64,000 nucleotides of DNA from Polaromonas sp. CF318 (lineage in GTDB: Bacteria > Pseudomonadota > Gammaproteobacteria > Burkholderiales > Burkholderiaceae_C): assembly GCF_000282655.1 (NCBI RefSeq), contig NZ_AKIV01000148.1:20016-84015 (forward strand). Reading direction: 5' to 3'. The notes under the pieces are model-generated. The model was given only the letters and a program-made list of their open reading frames with translations. It was not told the DNA's origin and made no database searches. How positions within the stretch are numbered: the first letter of the stretch is position 1; each line of letters starts with the position of its first letter. The translations under genes were made by a program, and so were the position numbers. Shown in pieces: positions 49,401 to 56,966 of this stretch.

Positions 49401-51650
49401 AAGCAGACCGAGCAGGTGCTGCGCGAAAGCGAGGAGCGTTTCCGCGCACTCACCGCGCTGTCCTCCGACTGGTTCTGGGAGCAGGACGAGAACTTCCGCT
49501 TTGTTGAAGTTTCCGGCGAGGCTCCCAGCGCTTCGGGTGTGCAGAAATCGGCCTACGGCAAAGCCCCCTGGGAGCTCGACTACATCCAGATGAGCGATGC
49601 CGCGTGGGCCGAGTACAGGGCCGTGATCGCGCGGCACGAGGTTTTCCGCGACCTTGAAACCACACGTCGCGACTCCAAGGGCCGGACCCGCTACTTCAGC
49701 ATCAGCGGCGTGCCGAAATTCGATGCCAACGGCAAATTCACCGGCTACCGCGGCACCGGCCGCGACATGACCGAGATGCGCCGCGTCACCGAGGCGCTGC
49801 GCACCAGCGAAGCCCAGCTGCGCGAGATCACCGACACCGTGCCGGCCTGGATTACTTACGCCGACGCCGGGCAGCACCTGCGCTTTCACAACCGGGCTTA
49901 CGAGGAAGTCTTCGGCATGACGAGTGATCAGCTCAAAGGCAAGACCATCCGGGAAATCGTAGGCGAGGAGATGTACGCGGTGATCCAGCCCCGGGTGGAA
50001 GAGGTGTTGCAGGGGTATCCCGTGGTCTACGAGCGCTCGCAGAAGACCGCGCGCGGCGGCACGCGCGACTACGTGCTCAACTACTTCCCGCGCTACGGCG
50101 AAGGCGAGGACGAGGGCAAGGTGATCGGCTTCTACACGCTGGCCAACGATGTCACCGAACTCAAGCGCATAGACCGCATGAAGAGTGAATTCGTCTCCAC
50201 GGTCAGCCATGAGCTGCGCACGCCGCTCACCTCGATACGCGGCTCGCTGGGCCTGATCTCCGGGGGTGTCGCCGGCCAGCTGCCCGAGGCCGTCAAGACC
50301 CTGGTCGGCATCGCCAAGAGCAACTGCGAGCGCCTGATCCGGCTCATCAACGACATCCTGGATATCGAGAAGATCGAGTCCGGCAAGATGACCCTGGACC
50401 TGCAGGTCATCGAACTCAAGCCCCTGCTGGAGCAGGCGCTGGCCGCCAACGAGGGCTATGGCGCCGCCAAGAACGTCAGCCTGAGCCTGCAGTTCCCCGA
50501 CGAGGAACTGATGGTCAGGGCCGACGGCGACCGCCTCACGCAGGTCGTCACCAACCTGCTGTCCAACGCGATGAAGTTCTCCCCGAACGACGGCGTGGTG
50601 GAAATCCACGTGGCGCGCAACGAGTCCCGCTTGCGCGTCGAGGTGCGCGACCACGGGCCGGGCATTCCCGAGGAATTCCGCAAGCGCATCTTCCAGAAGT
50701 TTTCCCAGGCCGACTCCTCCGACACGCGCCAGAAGGGCGGCACCGGGCTGGGACTGAACATTTCGCGCGCCATCATCGAGCGCCTGGGCGGCAGCATAGG
50801 CTTTGAAACCCGCAGCGGCGAAGGCACCACCTTTTACTTCGAACTGCCCGAATGGGAAGAGCCGCCGCCCACGCGCCCGGTGGAGATGACCGGCGACAGG
50901 CCCTGCGTGCTGATCTGCGAGGACGACCACGACATCTCCCGCCTGATCGGCATGATGCTGGACAAGGGCGGCTTCGATTCCGACCCGGTCTACAGCGCCG
51001 AGGAGGCCCTGACCCAGCTGGGGCAGCGGCACTACGACGCCATCACGGTCGACCTCAAGCTGCCAGGCCAGGACGGCATCTCGTTGATACGCTCGCTGCG
51101 CGGGCGGCTGCTCACGCGCGACGTGCCCGTGGTCGTCATCTCGGCCTGGGCCGGTGAAGGCAAGGTGCAGTTCAACGACCAGGCCTTGACCGTGTCGGAC
51201 TGGCTGGAAAAGCCCATAGACGAAAACCTGCTGGTACTCGGCGTGCGCCGCGCCATCGAAGGCGCGGCCGAAAACAAGCCCGTCATCCTGCACGTCGAGG
51301 ACGACCCCGACATCCAGCGCATCGCGGCCACCATCGCACAGGACTTCGCGACCTTCGTCTTTGCGGCGACCCTGCAGGAAGCCCGCGCGCGGCTGGAGAG
51401 CCAGCCCTTCGACCTGGTCCTGCTCGACATCAACCTCAAGGAAGGCTCGGGCTGGGACCTGCTCACCGACATCGAGGCACTGGAGTCGCCGCCGCCCGTG
51501 GTGGTGTTCTCCGCGATGGAGGCCACCCGGGCCCAGGCCGCGCGCGCCACCGCCGTGCTGGTCAAGGCCAAGACCTCCAACGAGGAACTGCTGGCCACCC
51601 TGAGGCGGGTGTTGGGCCTGGCGCGGCCACCCGAGATAGAGCTCGAATAA
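46482..51650 (+). CDS. Giant multi-PAS sensor with two kinase modules and two receivers
   Basis: A 1722-residue cytosolic protein read from GTG 46482. Layout: short coiled coil; four PAS-like segments (about 45-560); phytochrome-like HisKA (FSYSVAHDLRTPLSTIDG, His599) and HATPase (to about 810); three more PAS segments (about 855-1225); second HisKA (FVSTVSHELRTPLTSIRG, His1243) and HATPase (to about 1460); receiver 1 (ITVDLKLPGQDG, Asp1524) and receiver 2 (LVLLDINLKEGSGWD, Asp1649). No membrane segment or DNA-binding domain is seen. It resembles phosphorelay hubs; output partner unknown. Both His and both Asp sites are intact. Confidence 0.93.
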   Translation: MKRDETLAQANERLQAEALALAEANKALMQEVAEQRRAAEVLRDDVDSLRSLASISADWYWEQDADYRFTRFAAERGVGSVGGSDADPDLNNAIGKQRWELDGAYPLSMSWDHHRAVLEARQAFRDFEYIRVLGDGVAHYFSASGVPVFNKQQEFTGYRGITRDTTVARRIEEKERKAARFLDDVVDNMPVAVHLKSVQDGLRIVAWNKAAESLYGIRREDAMGRTVHDLWPQDHADRINVSDVEVANTGIMQDFPDRVIMTRDRGRIRVHMRKLPLKDGGGRVTHILITAEDITERLAAENRLRSSQARFRSLTQLSSDWYWEQDKTFRNVFVSNDPQRFALGTQVIGEGLCRWDLPNSAPLVGTWEEHKAALQAHLPFRNFEYQLTKADGGVIYRSVSGEPVFGDDGSFEGYRGVGSDITERKQTETALRTSNARFRAVVGALAEGVVLRDAEGKIIDCNASAERIFGKTMAQMKGLTSAALDWERLREDGTHMPEVEWASVRAVTSGQAQSNVVQRYRRPDGSTFWGLINVQPLFDGKDDKPIGFVSSISDITKRKQAEVEIVRLNVDLENRVLRRTAQLEAANKEMEAFSYSVAHDLRTPLSTIDGFCALMEKHMPPAAGERALHFLERIRSSVRRMGELTDGLLALTRLSRTSMVWDTVDISAEALRVARRLKDAEAGREARIAIEPGMEARGDQAMLGQVLEQLLANAWKFSAKKERVEIEVGRQRGKDAQPVFFVRDKGAGFDMAYVDKLFGNFERLHSPEEFAGSGIGLATAKRIVDRHGGKIWAESVVGEGSTFYFSLGGDQTGLGQGGRGAQGAQAAETAHESGFSTLEAPSSAPLSSDNDAFMLNDQQFSNAFEHAAIGMTLIGIDSRRLKVNTAFCQMLGYSEAEMLARTIHDLTHPDDIEWDLAQRKRALAGEIESFHTEKRYIHKDGHIVWGYMSCSLVRDEDRKPLRFIAQIQDITERKQTEQVLRESEERFRALTALSSDWFWEQDENFRFVEVSGEAPSASGVQKSAYGKAPWELDYIQMSDAAWAEYRAVIARHEVFRDLETTRRDSKGRTRYFSISGVPKFDANGKFTGYRGTGRDMTEMRRVTEALRTSEAQLREITDTVPAWITYADAGQHLRFHNRAYEEVFGMTSDQLKGKTIREIVGEEMYAVIQPRVEEVLQGYPVVYERSQKTARGGTRDYVLNYFPRYGEGEDEGKVIGFYTLANDVTELKRIDRMKSEFVSTVSHELRTPLTSIRGSLGLISGGVAGQLPEAVKTLVGIAKSNCERLIRLINDILDIEKIESGKMTLDLQVIELKPLLEQALAANEGYGAAKNVSLSLQFPDEELMVRADGDRLTQVVTNLLSNAMKFSPNDGVVEIHVARNESRLRVEVRDHGPGIPEEFRKRIFQKFSQADSSDTRQKGGTGLGLNISRAIIERLGGSIGFETRSGEGTTFYFELPEWEEPPPTRPVEMTGDRPCVLICEDDHDISRLIGMMLDKGGFDSDPVYSAEEALTQLGQRHYDAITVDLKLPGQDGISLIRSLRGRLLTRDVPVVVISAWAGEGKVQFNDQALTVSDWLEKPIDENLLVLGVRRAIEGAAENKPVILHVEDDPDIQRIAATIAQDFATFVFAATLQEARARLESQPFDLVLLDINLKEGSGWDLLTDIEALESPPPVVVFSAMEATRAQAARATAVLVKAKTSNEELLATLRRVLGLARPPEIELE

Positions 51651-51659
51651 GTCGCGGCC

Positions 51660-52109
51660 CTAGGCGCCCGGTGATTCCAGCAGCGCGGTGTAGCGGCGCT
51701 GCATCTCCTCGGGCGTCAGCGCTTCAATGCTGTGGCCCACGCTCCAGCGGTGGCCGAAGGGATCGCGAAAGCTGCCCGAGCGCTCGCCGTAAAACTGGTC
51801 CTGCGCGGCCATCTCCAGCGTGGCGCCGGCTTGCAGTGCCCGCGCGATCACCGCGTCGCAGTCGTCGACATGCAGGTGCAGGGTCACGCTCACCGGCGTG
51901 CCCTTCGCGGGCGCGCCCGTGCCGCATTCCGGGAACTCGTCCGACAGCATCAGCGTGGTGCCGCCGAATTCCAGCTCGGCGTGGCCTATGCGTCCGCTGG
52001 GCTCCGTCAGGCGGAATTTCTCGGCCACGCCGAACACCGAGGTGTAGAACGCCAAAGCTTTTTCGGCGTCCTTGACGTGGATATACGCAAACAGTTCGTG
52101 AATCGCCAT
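51660..52109 (-). CDS. VOC family (glyoxalase/PhnB-like) protein
   Basis: A 149-residue protein with the betaalphabeta-betabetabeta repeats of the vicinal oxygen chelate fold: FAYIHVKDAEKALAFYTSVFG and the second half VTLHLHVDDCDAVIARALQA, ending in DPFGHRWSVGH. PhnB-like members may bind a metal, but substrate is unknown. It is encoded convergently to the giant sensor, with 9 nt between stops, and 33 nt downstream of the AraC gene. Confidence 0.88.
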   Translation of the reverse strand: MAIHELFAYIHVKDAEKALAFYTSVFGVAEKFRLTEPSGRIGHAELEFGGTTLMLSDEFPECGTGAPAKGTPVSVTLHLHVDDCDAVIARALQAGATLEMAAQDQFYGERSGSFRDPFGHRWSVGHSIEALTPEEMQRRYTALLESPGA

Positions 52110-52142
52110 ATGGGGGAGCTCCTGAAAGGGAATGCGGCCAGT

Positions 52143-53030
52143 CTAGAGACCGGCCGCCCCGCGGTCTTGAACAAAATTGACATGCGGCCGTGAAGGGGAT
52201 GAAGGGGATGCGCAGAACCGAGGCACCGGCACATGGTTGGCCGATGCGGGCCGTGCCAGGCGGTACTGCTCGGGCGTGAGGCCGGCGAATTCGCGGAACT
52301 CGCGGCTCAAATGCGACTGGTCGCTGTAGCCCGCTTCCATGGCCACGGCGGCCAGGCCCAGCGGGCCCTGCAGCAGCGGCAGCGTTTTCTGGAAGCGCTG
52401 CAGCCGGCAATACAGCTTGGGCCCCAGGCCCACGGCCTGTGAGAACAGGCGTATGAACTGCCGGTGGCTGTAGCCGCTGCGGGCCACCGCGTCCTCCACG
52501 CCCATGCCCGCGTCGAACTGCCGCAAGGCCTGCAGCGCCACCGGGTGCGCCGGCTGCGCCGGGCCGGTGCGCAGCCGCTGCAGCAGCAGTGCCTCCAGGC
52601 GGCGCAAGGCCTGCTGCGGCGTGGCGGCGGCCAGCAACTGCTCGCGCATCAGTTCCGCATGGTTCCCCCAGAGGTCTTCCAGGCTCACATGCTGCCCGGC
52701 CAGCTCATCGGCCGGCAGGCCCAGCAGCGCCTGCGCCGCGCCGGGCAGCAACTGCACACCCACCGAATGCGAGGGCGCGCCGACATCCTTGGCATAAAAG
52801 CCCGCGCGCGGCCCGCCCACGACGCCATGGCCCAGCGCGCGGCCCTGGCCGTCCGCGGCGTGGTCGAAGATGCGCACGCCCGGCCCCGAGAGGCGGAACA
52901 CCAGGTGCATCAGGCCGGTCGGCAGCACATGCTCGCGCGCCGGCGCCGGCCGCGCTTGGGCCGCGGCGGGCAGGCTGGCCCACGCGGTCTTGACGAAGCG
53001 CGCCAGCAGGGGATGGGGTGCGTGTTGCAT
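52143..53030 (-). CDS. AraC family transcriptional regulator
   Basis: A 295-residue protein. The N-terminal half resembles DUF6597-type ligand domains (REHVLPTGLMHLVFRLSGPG). The C-terminal AraC helix-turn-helix pair spans about 170-255: GMGVEDAVARSGYSHRQFIR, LFSQAVGLGPKLYCRLQRFQ and AVAMEAGYSDQSHLSREFRE. It lies upstream of the VOC gene in the same direction, so control of that gene is plausible. The C-terminal 40 residues are low complexity. Confidence 0.9.
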   Translation of the reverse strand: MQHAPHPLLARFVKTAWASLPAAAQARPAPAREHVLPTGLMHLVFRLSGPGVRIFDHAADGQGRALGHGVVGGPRAGFYAKDVGAPSHSVGVQLLPGAAQALLGLPADELAGQHVSLEDLWGNHAELMREQLLAAATPQQALRRLEALLLQRLRTGPAQPAHPVALQALRQFDAGMGVEDAVARSGYSHRQFIRLFSQAVGLGPKLYCRLQRFQKTLPLLQGPLGLAAVAMEAGYSDQSHLSREFREFAGLTPEQYRLARPASANHVPVPRFCASPSSPSRPHVNFVQDRGAAGL

Positions 53031-53152
53031 GGCTTGGAGGCGATGTGTGTGCCTTCAGTCTAGGCCCTGGCAGGCCCTTGCGCCATGCCGCCGGCCATGC
53101 GGCGGCCCAGCCTGCGGGCTTTCCGGTCCGCAAGCTTTGTTTGTCTTGAATG

Positions 53153-53165
53153 AGAAATTTAATTT
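53153..53165. promoter_or_regulatory. Perfect AT-rich palindrome upstream of the binding-protein gene
   Basis: GAAATT-T-AATTTC is a complete dyad in an AT-rich stretch, 100 nt before the substrate-binding protein start, in a region divergent from the AraC gene. It could be a regulator site or part of the promoter. Confidence 0.35.
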
Positions 53166-53265
53166 CATAATTAATGCACGACATGCAGGGTTTTCACTTA
53201 CATAAAGTCACATTTAGCCAAATATCCTACGGATTCTGAAAATTACTTTCACTTAGGAGTGCTTT

Positions 53266-54822
53266 ATGGTTAACCATCGCCTGCATACGCGCCGGCTGCT
53301 GCCGGCTCTGGTTTTTGGCCTCATGGCCGCCCTGCAGGGTGCCGCGCCCGCGCTGGCGCAGGCGCCGGCCTCTGCGGCCAACCTGGCCATGGTGGGTGAA
53401 CCGCCCTCGCTGGACCCCATGCAGGCCACCACCGACCTGGTCGGCACCATCATGCAGCACGTGTATGAGCCGCTCTACACCTTTGACGCCAAATGGAATG
53501 TCGTGCCCATGCTGGCCGACGGCATGCCGCGCTTCTCGGCCGACGGCAAGGTGGTCACCATCACGCTGCGCAAGGGCGTGAAGCTGCATTCGGGCCGCGC
53601 GCTCGACGCGGAGGACGTGGTCGTCAGCCTCAAGCGCTGGATCAAGGAAGCGCCCCGCGGCAAGGCCGTGGGCAAGGAAATCGTCGATTTGAAAGCCGCC
53701 GGCCCGCTCACGGTAGAGCTGACGCTCAGGGGGCCTTACGCGCCGCTGCTCGCGCAGCTGGCCCTTCCCAGCGGCATGGCCGCCATCATGGCCAAGGAGG
53801 CCGTGCAGATTCCGCTGCGCGACTTCATAGGCACGGGCCCCTACAAGTTCAAGGAACGCCGCACCGACCAGTTCGTGGTGCTCACGCGCTTTGACGGCTA
53901 CACCTCGCGCAAGGAGCCGGCCAACGGCTACGGCGGCAAGCGCGAGGCCTTTATCGAGGAGCTGCGCTTCATCCCCGTGCCCACGCCCGGCACGCGCGTC
54001 GAAGGCGCCTTGTCCGGCCAGTTCCACTTCGCCGACCTGCTGCCCATAGACGCGCTGGCCCGCCTCGAAAAATCCGGCGGCCGCGCCGTGCCCGTGATCA
54101 CGCCGGCCTTCGGCTTTCCTTACCTGGTGTTCAACACCCGAGAGGGCATCAACGCCAACAAGGGCATGCGCCAGGCGATACAGACCGCCATAGGCCCCGG
54201 CGAAATGATGGCCGCCGGTTTCGGCGACACGCGCTTTTTCACGGCCGAGGCCAATCACTTTCCGCAGGGCTCGCCGTATTACTCCGCCGCCGGCGGCGAG
54301 AGCTACAACCAGCGCGACCCCGCCAAGGCCAAGGGCCTGGCCGAAGCCGCCGGCTACAAGGGCGAGACCGTGCGCATACTCACCAGCCGCCAGTACGACT
54401 TCCACTACAACATGGCCGTGGTCATGGCCGAGCAGCTCAAGCGCGCCGGCATCAAGGCCGAGCTCAACGTGGTCGACTGGTCCACGCTGGTGCAGCGCCG
54501 CAACGACTCCTCCGCCTGGGACATCTACGTCACGCACTCGGGCCTCTTGCCCGAACCCATGCTCTCGCCGCCGCAACTCGGCGACGGCGCGCCCGGCTGG
54601 TGGAACACCCCGGGCAAGCAGGCCGCGCTGCTCGAGTTCAACCACACCCCGGTTCTCGCCAAGCGCGGCCCGCTGTGGGGCAAGGTGCAGCAGCTGGTGT
54701 ATGACGAAGTGCCCTACATCGACATCGGCAAGTTCAACAGCCTGTCGGCCAAGTCCACCAAGCTCGAAAACTACCAGCCCGCGCTCTGGCCTTTCTTCTG
54801 GAACGTGAAGCTCAAGAACTGA
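53266..54822 (+). CDS. Family 5 (peptide/nickel-type) ABC transporter binding protein
   Basis: A 518-residue periplasmic protein; TTAGGAG lies 6-7 nt before ATG 53266. A signal peptide ends near ALAQAPAS. The mature sequence opens with EPPSLDPMQATTDLVGTIMQ and has the family region ITLRKGVKLHSGRALDAEDVV, typical of SBP_bac_5 proteins that bind peptides, glutathione or similar. No permease or ATPase genes follow, so it is an orphan that must share a transporter encoded elsewhere. Confidence 0.92.
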   Translation: MVNHRLHTRRLLPALVFGLMAALQGAAPALAQAPASAANLAMVGEPPSLDPMQATTDLVGTIMQHVYEPLYTFDAKWNVVPMLADGMPRFSADGKVVTITLRKGVKLHSGRALDAEDVVVSLKRWIKEAPRGKAVGKEIVDLKAAGPLTVELTLRGPYAPLLAQLALPSGMAAIMAKEAVQIPLRDFIGTGPYKFKERRTDQFVVLTRFDGYTSRKEPANGYGGKREAFIEELRFIPVPTPGTRVEGALSGQFHFADLLPIDALARLEKSGGRAVPVITPAFGFPYLVFNTREGINANKGMRQAIQTAIGPGEMMAAGFGDTRFFTAEANHFPQGSPYYSAAGGESYNQRDPAKAKGLAEAAGYKGETVRILTSRQYDFHYNMAVVMAEQLKRAGIKAELNVVDWSTLVQRRNDSSAWDIYVTHSGLLPEPMLSPPQLGDGAPGWWNTPGKQAALLEFNHTPVLAKRGPLWGKVQQLVYDEVPYIDIGKFNSLSAKSTKLENYQPALWPFFWNVKLKN

Positions 54823-54947
54823 ACCGAGCCGCTCAAAAAACCTCCTGGCGTTGTTGCGCCGCCTTGCCGTGCTGGTTGGTGCACTGTCTGCGGCGTCGCG
54901 CCTAGCCAGGACCGCTTCGCTGGATTTTGTGAGCAGCTCTTTAATGC

Positions 54948-54984
54948 AAAAAAGCCGTGCGGCTGCGAACCGCACGGCTTTTTT
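54948..54984. terminator. Bidirectional terminator
   Basis: AAGCCGTGCGG pairs with CCGCACGGCTT, flanked by A and T runs. It lies between the convergent binding-protein and EF-hand genes. Confidence 0.88.
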
Positions 54985-55003
54985 GTACCTGCAGACACGC
55001 CGC

Positions 55004-55348
55004 TTATGGCGCCTTGTTTTTGAGGCTTTTGTTCATCGCGTTGTCAAACTCCTCGCGCGAGAGAAACCCATCCTTGTTGGTGTCGGCCTCATCAAAGTGC
55101 CTGGAGACACCGCGAAAGTTCGAGGCTTCGTCGCGGCTGACCTTGCCGTCGCCGGTCTTGTCCATGAACTTGAAGGCGCGCTCCAGTTCCTTGGGGTCGT
55201 AAAAGGTCGTTGTGGACGCGGCCGGAGCCGGTGCGCTGGCGGAGGAGGCGGGCGTGGCTGGCTCGGTCTGAGCTTGCGCCTGTGCGGCCAGCATGACGGC
55301 CATGGCGGCAAGGATCAGCGAAATGGTGTTTGTCGGGGGCTGCTTCAT
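55004..55348 (-). CDS. Exported EF-hand protein
   Basis: A 114-residue protein; ATG 55348 follows AGGAAG, and the longer frame is rejected. It has a signal peptide (TISLILAAMAVMLAAQAQAQ), an Ala/Pro/Ser spacer and two EF-hand loops, DKTGDGKVSRDE and DTNKDGFLSREE, each with the Asp/Asn/Gly/Glu positions for Ca2+ binding. It is probably a periplasmic calcium-binding protein; partner unknown. Confidence 0.85.
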   Translation of the reverse strand: MKQPPTNTISLILAAMAVMLAAQAQAQTEPATPASSASAPAPAASTTTFYDPKELERAFKFMDKTGDGKVSRDEASNFRGVSRHFDEADTNKDGFLSREEFDNAMNKSLKNKAP

Positions 55349-55677
55349 GGGCTTCCTGCAAGGGTGGTCAGTCATCGTCTTATTGGATGCTAGCCCCGTC
55401 CCCAATGCCAGTGTTCTTGCAGGGCGTTGCGCTGCTTTACATCAGCACCAGCGCTGGACACACTTCTTTGCGCGACATTCCCGCGGCAGGGCTTGAACTT
55501 GAGGAAAACGGCGCAACAAGGCGATGCCAGGCTGCTGCCGGAGAACCACCCGCAGAGAAATTTAAATCCAGATTCGCACATGCCCTACCGCGCGTCAATG
55601 TGGACAGGGCCGCGCTGACAACACAAAAAAACATCTTTGCCCCCGGGTCGGGTTGACAAGGCTGGTCCGTCCGCTCA
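55349..55677. other. Intergenic region with the arsR promoter
   Basis: No gene is supported. A TTGACA box at 55653-55658 is followed after 18 nt by AATACT at 55677-55682, a plausible sigma70 promoter. The -10 ends only 7 nt before the arsR ATG, so the mRNA is nearly or fully leaderless. Confidence 0.5.
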
Positions 55678-55701
55678 ATACTAAGCCAAATGGTTAAGTA
55701 T
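55678..55701. promoter_or_regulatory. ArsR operator overlapping the arsR start codon
   Basis: ATACTAAGCC and GGTTAAGTAT flank AAAT as an inverted repeat with 8 of 10 matching positions. It covers the -10 box and the ATG (55690-55692), which sits at the centre of the dyad. A bound ArsR dimer would block polymerase. Confidence 0.6.
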
Positions 55702-56148
55702 AAAGACGACATCGAAGAAGAAGCCCTGAACGCCGTGTTCGCCGCGCTGGCGGACCCGACCCGCCGCAAGGTGCTGCAAGACCTGGAGCGCGGCCATCTC
55801 TCCGTCGGCGAGCTGGCCCAGCCGCACGGCATGTCCCTGCCCGGCTTCATGAAGCACCTGCGCGTGCTCGAGGACGCCGGCCTGGTGACCCGCGCCAAGG
55901 ATGGGCGCGTCGTCAACCTGGCCCTCGCACCCGAGCCCATGCAGGAGGCCGCCATGTGGCTGTCCCGTTACGAGAAGTTCTGGTCCGCGCGCCTGGACGC
56001 GCTGGGCCGCTACCTGTACCACCAAGAGGAGCTGAACCCGCCATGGAAAGAAGCGCAACGCAAGACAAGCCGTCCGTCAACTTCACCCGGCACTACCCCG
56101 CCAGCTGCGAAAAAGTCTGGCGCGCGTGGACCGACCCGCAAGCGCTAG
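55690..56148 (+). CDS. ArsR family transcriptional repressor
   Basis: A 152-residue protein with the winged-helix core ALADPTRRKVLQDLERGHLS, VGELAQPHGMSLPGFMKHLR and VLEDAGLVTRAKDGRVV. No Cys metal site is present, so it belongs to the group that pairs with AHSA1/SRPBCC genes rather than metal sensors. Its last 35 residues (KTSRPSTSPGTTPPAAKKSG) look like out-of-frame translation of the next gene, with which it overlaps by 106 nt. It probably represses the five-gene operon to 59278. Confidence 0.9.
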   Translation: MVKYKDDIEEEALNAVFAALADPTRRKVLQDLERGHLSVGELAQPHGMSLPGFMKHLRVLEDAGLVTRAKDGRVVNLALAPEPMQEAAMWLSRYEKFWSARLDALGRYLYHQEELNPPWKEAQRKTSRPSTSPGTTPPAAKKSGARGPTRKR

Positions 56149-56507
56149 CGCAGTGGTTCGGGCCCGACCCGGCCGGCGTGGTGACCCTGGCCGAGATGGA
56201 CGTGCGCGTGGGCGGCCGTTACCACATCCGCTTCGGTGTGCCCGGCCAGGAGACCCACAACGTGGCTGGCACCTACCTTGAAGTCGAGCCGCCCCACAAG
56301 CTGGTGTTCGATTGGGGCTGGCAGAGTACACCCGAGCGCGTGTCGCGGGTCACTGTCACCCTGCGGCCCTCGGGCGGCGGCACCGAGCTGGTGTTCGTGC
56401 ACGAAAAATTCTTCGACCAGGCCGCCCGCGACAGCCACAACCAGGGCTGGGCCGGCGCCTTCCTCAAGCTCGACAAACTGTTCGCCGCTGGATTGGCCCA
56501 GACCTGA
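56043..56507 (+). CDS. AHSA1/SRPBCC family protein
   Basis: A 154-residue protein starting MERSATQDKPSVNFTRHYPA at 56043, inside the end of arsR in another frame. It has the family sequence VWRAWTDPQALAQWFGPDP and GRYHIRFGVPGQETHNVAGT, with the C-terminal helix HNQGWAGAFLKLDKLFA. The SRPBCC cavity binds a small hydrophobic ligand; the role is unknown but arsR-AHSA1 pairs are very common. Confidence 0.9.
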   Translation: MERSATQDKPSVNFTRHYPASCEKVWRAWTDPQALAQWFGPDPAGVVTLAEMDVRVGGRYHIRFGVPGQETHNVAGTYLEVEPPHKLVFDWGWQSTPERVSRVTVTLRPSGGGTELVFVHEKFFDQAARDSHNQGWAGAFLKLDKLFAAGLAQT

Positions 56508-56547
56508 AAGCACCGTCACCCGCACATCACGCTGAAAGGAACTCACC

Positions 56548-56925
56548 ATGCTTGCCAACCGAAACGCCATGGCGACCATCGCCGTCAAGGACCTTGCCGC
56601 CGCCAGAAAATTTTACGGGGACAAGCTCGGCCTCACGCCGCTGGAAAGCGCGGAAGAGGGCGTTCTCACTTACCAGAGCGGCACCGCCACCATCGTCGTT
56701 TACGTCTCGCAGTTCGCCGGCACCAACCAGGCCACCGCCTGCACCTGGTCGGTGGGCGACGAGTTCGACGCCATCATGAAAGCCCTCAAGGCCAAGGGCG
56801 TGACTTTCGAGCATTACGATCTGCCCGGCATGACGCGGCAGGGCGATGCCCATGTGGCCGGCGACTTCAAGGGTGCCTGGTTCAAGGACCCGGACGGCAA
56901 CATCCTGCACATCCTCAACCGCTGA
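56548..56925 (+). CDS. VOC family protein
   Basis: A 125-residue glyoxalase-fold protein: ATIAVKDLAAARKFYGDKLG at the start and KGAWFKDPDGNILHILNR at the end, with the final Glu-equivalent position as Asn. GAAAGGA lies 7-8 nt before the ATG. Third gene of the arsR operon; substrate unknown. Confidence 0.88.
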   Translation: MLANRNAMATIAVKDLAAARKFYGDKLGLTPLESAEEGVLTYQSGTATIVVYVSQFAGTNQATACTWSVGDEFDAIMKALKAKGVTFEHYDLPGMTRQGDAHVAGDFKGAWFKDPDGNILHILNR

Positions 56926-56966
56926 TTCACCCGCTTTTCGCCAATCCCTCCCAAGGAGTCCCGCCC

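Noticed and set aside
48978..51293. A 771-residue minus-strand frame opposite the giant sensor
   Set aside because: The sense strand encodes clear PAS, kinase and receiver motifs; the antisense frame has no motif or ribosome site.
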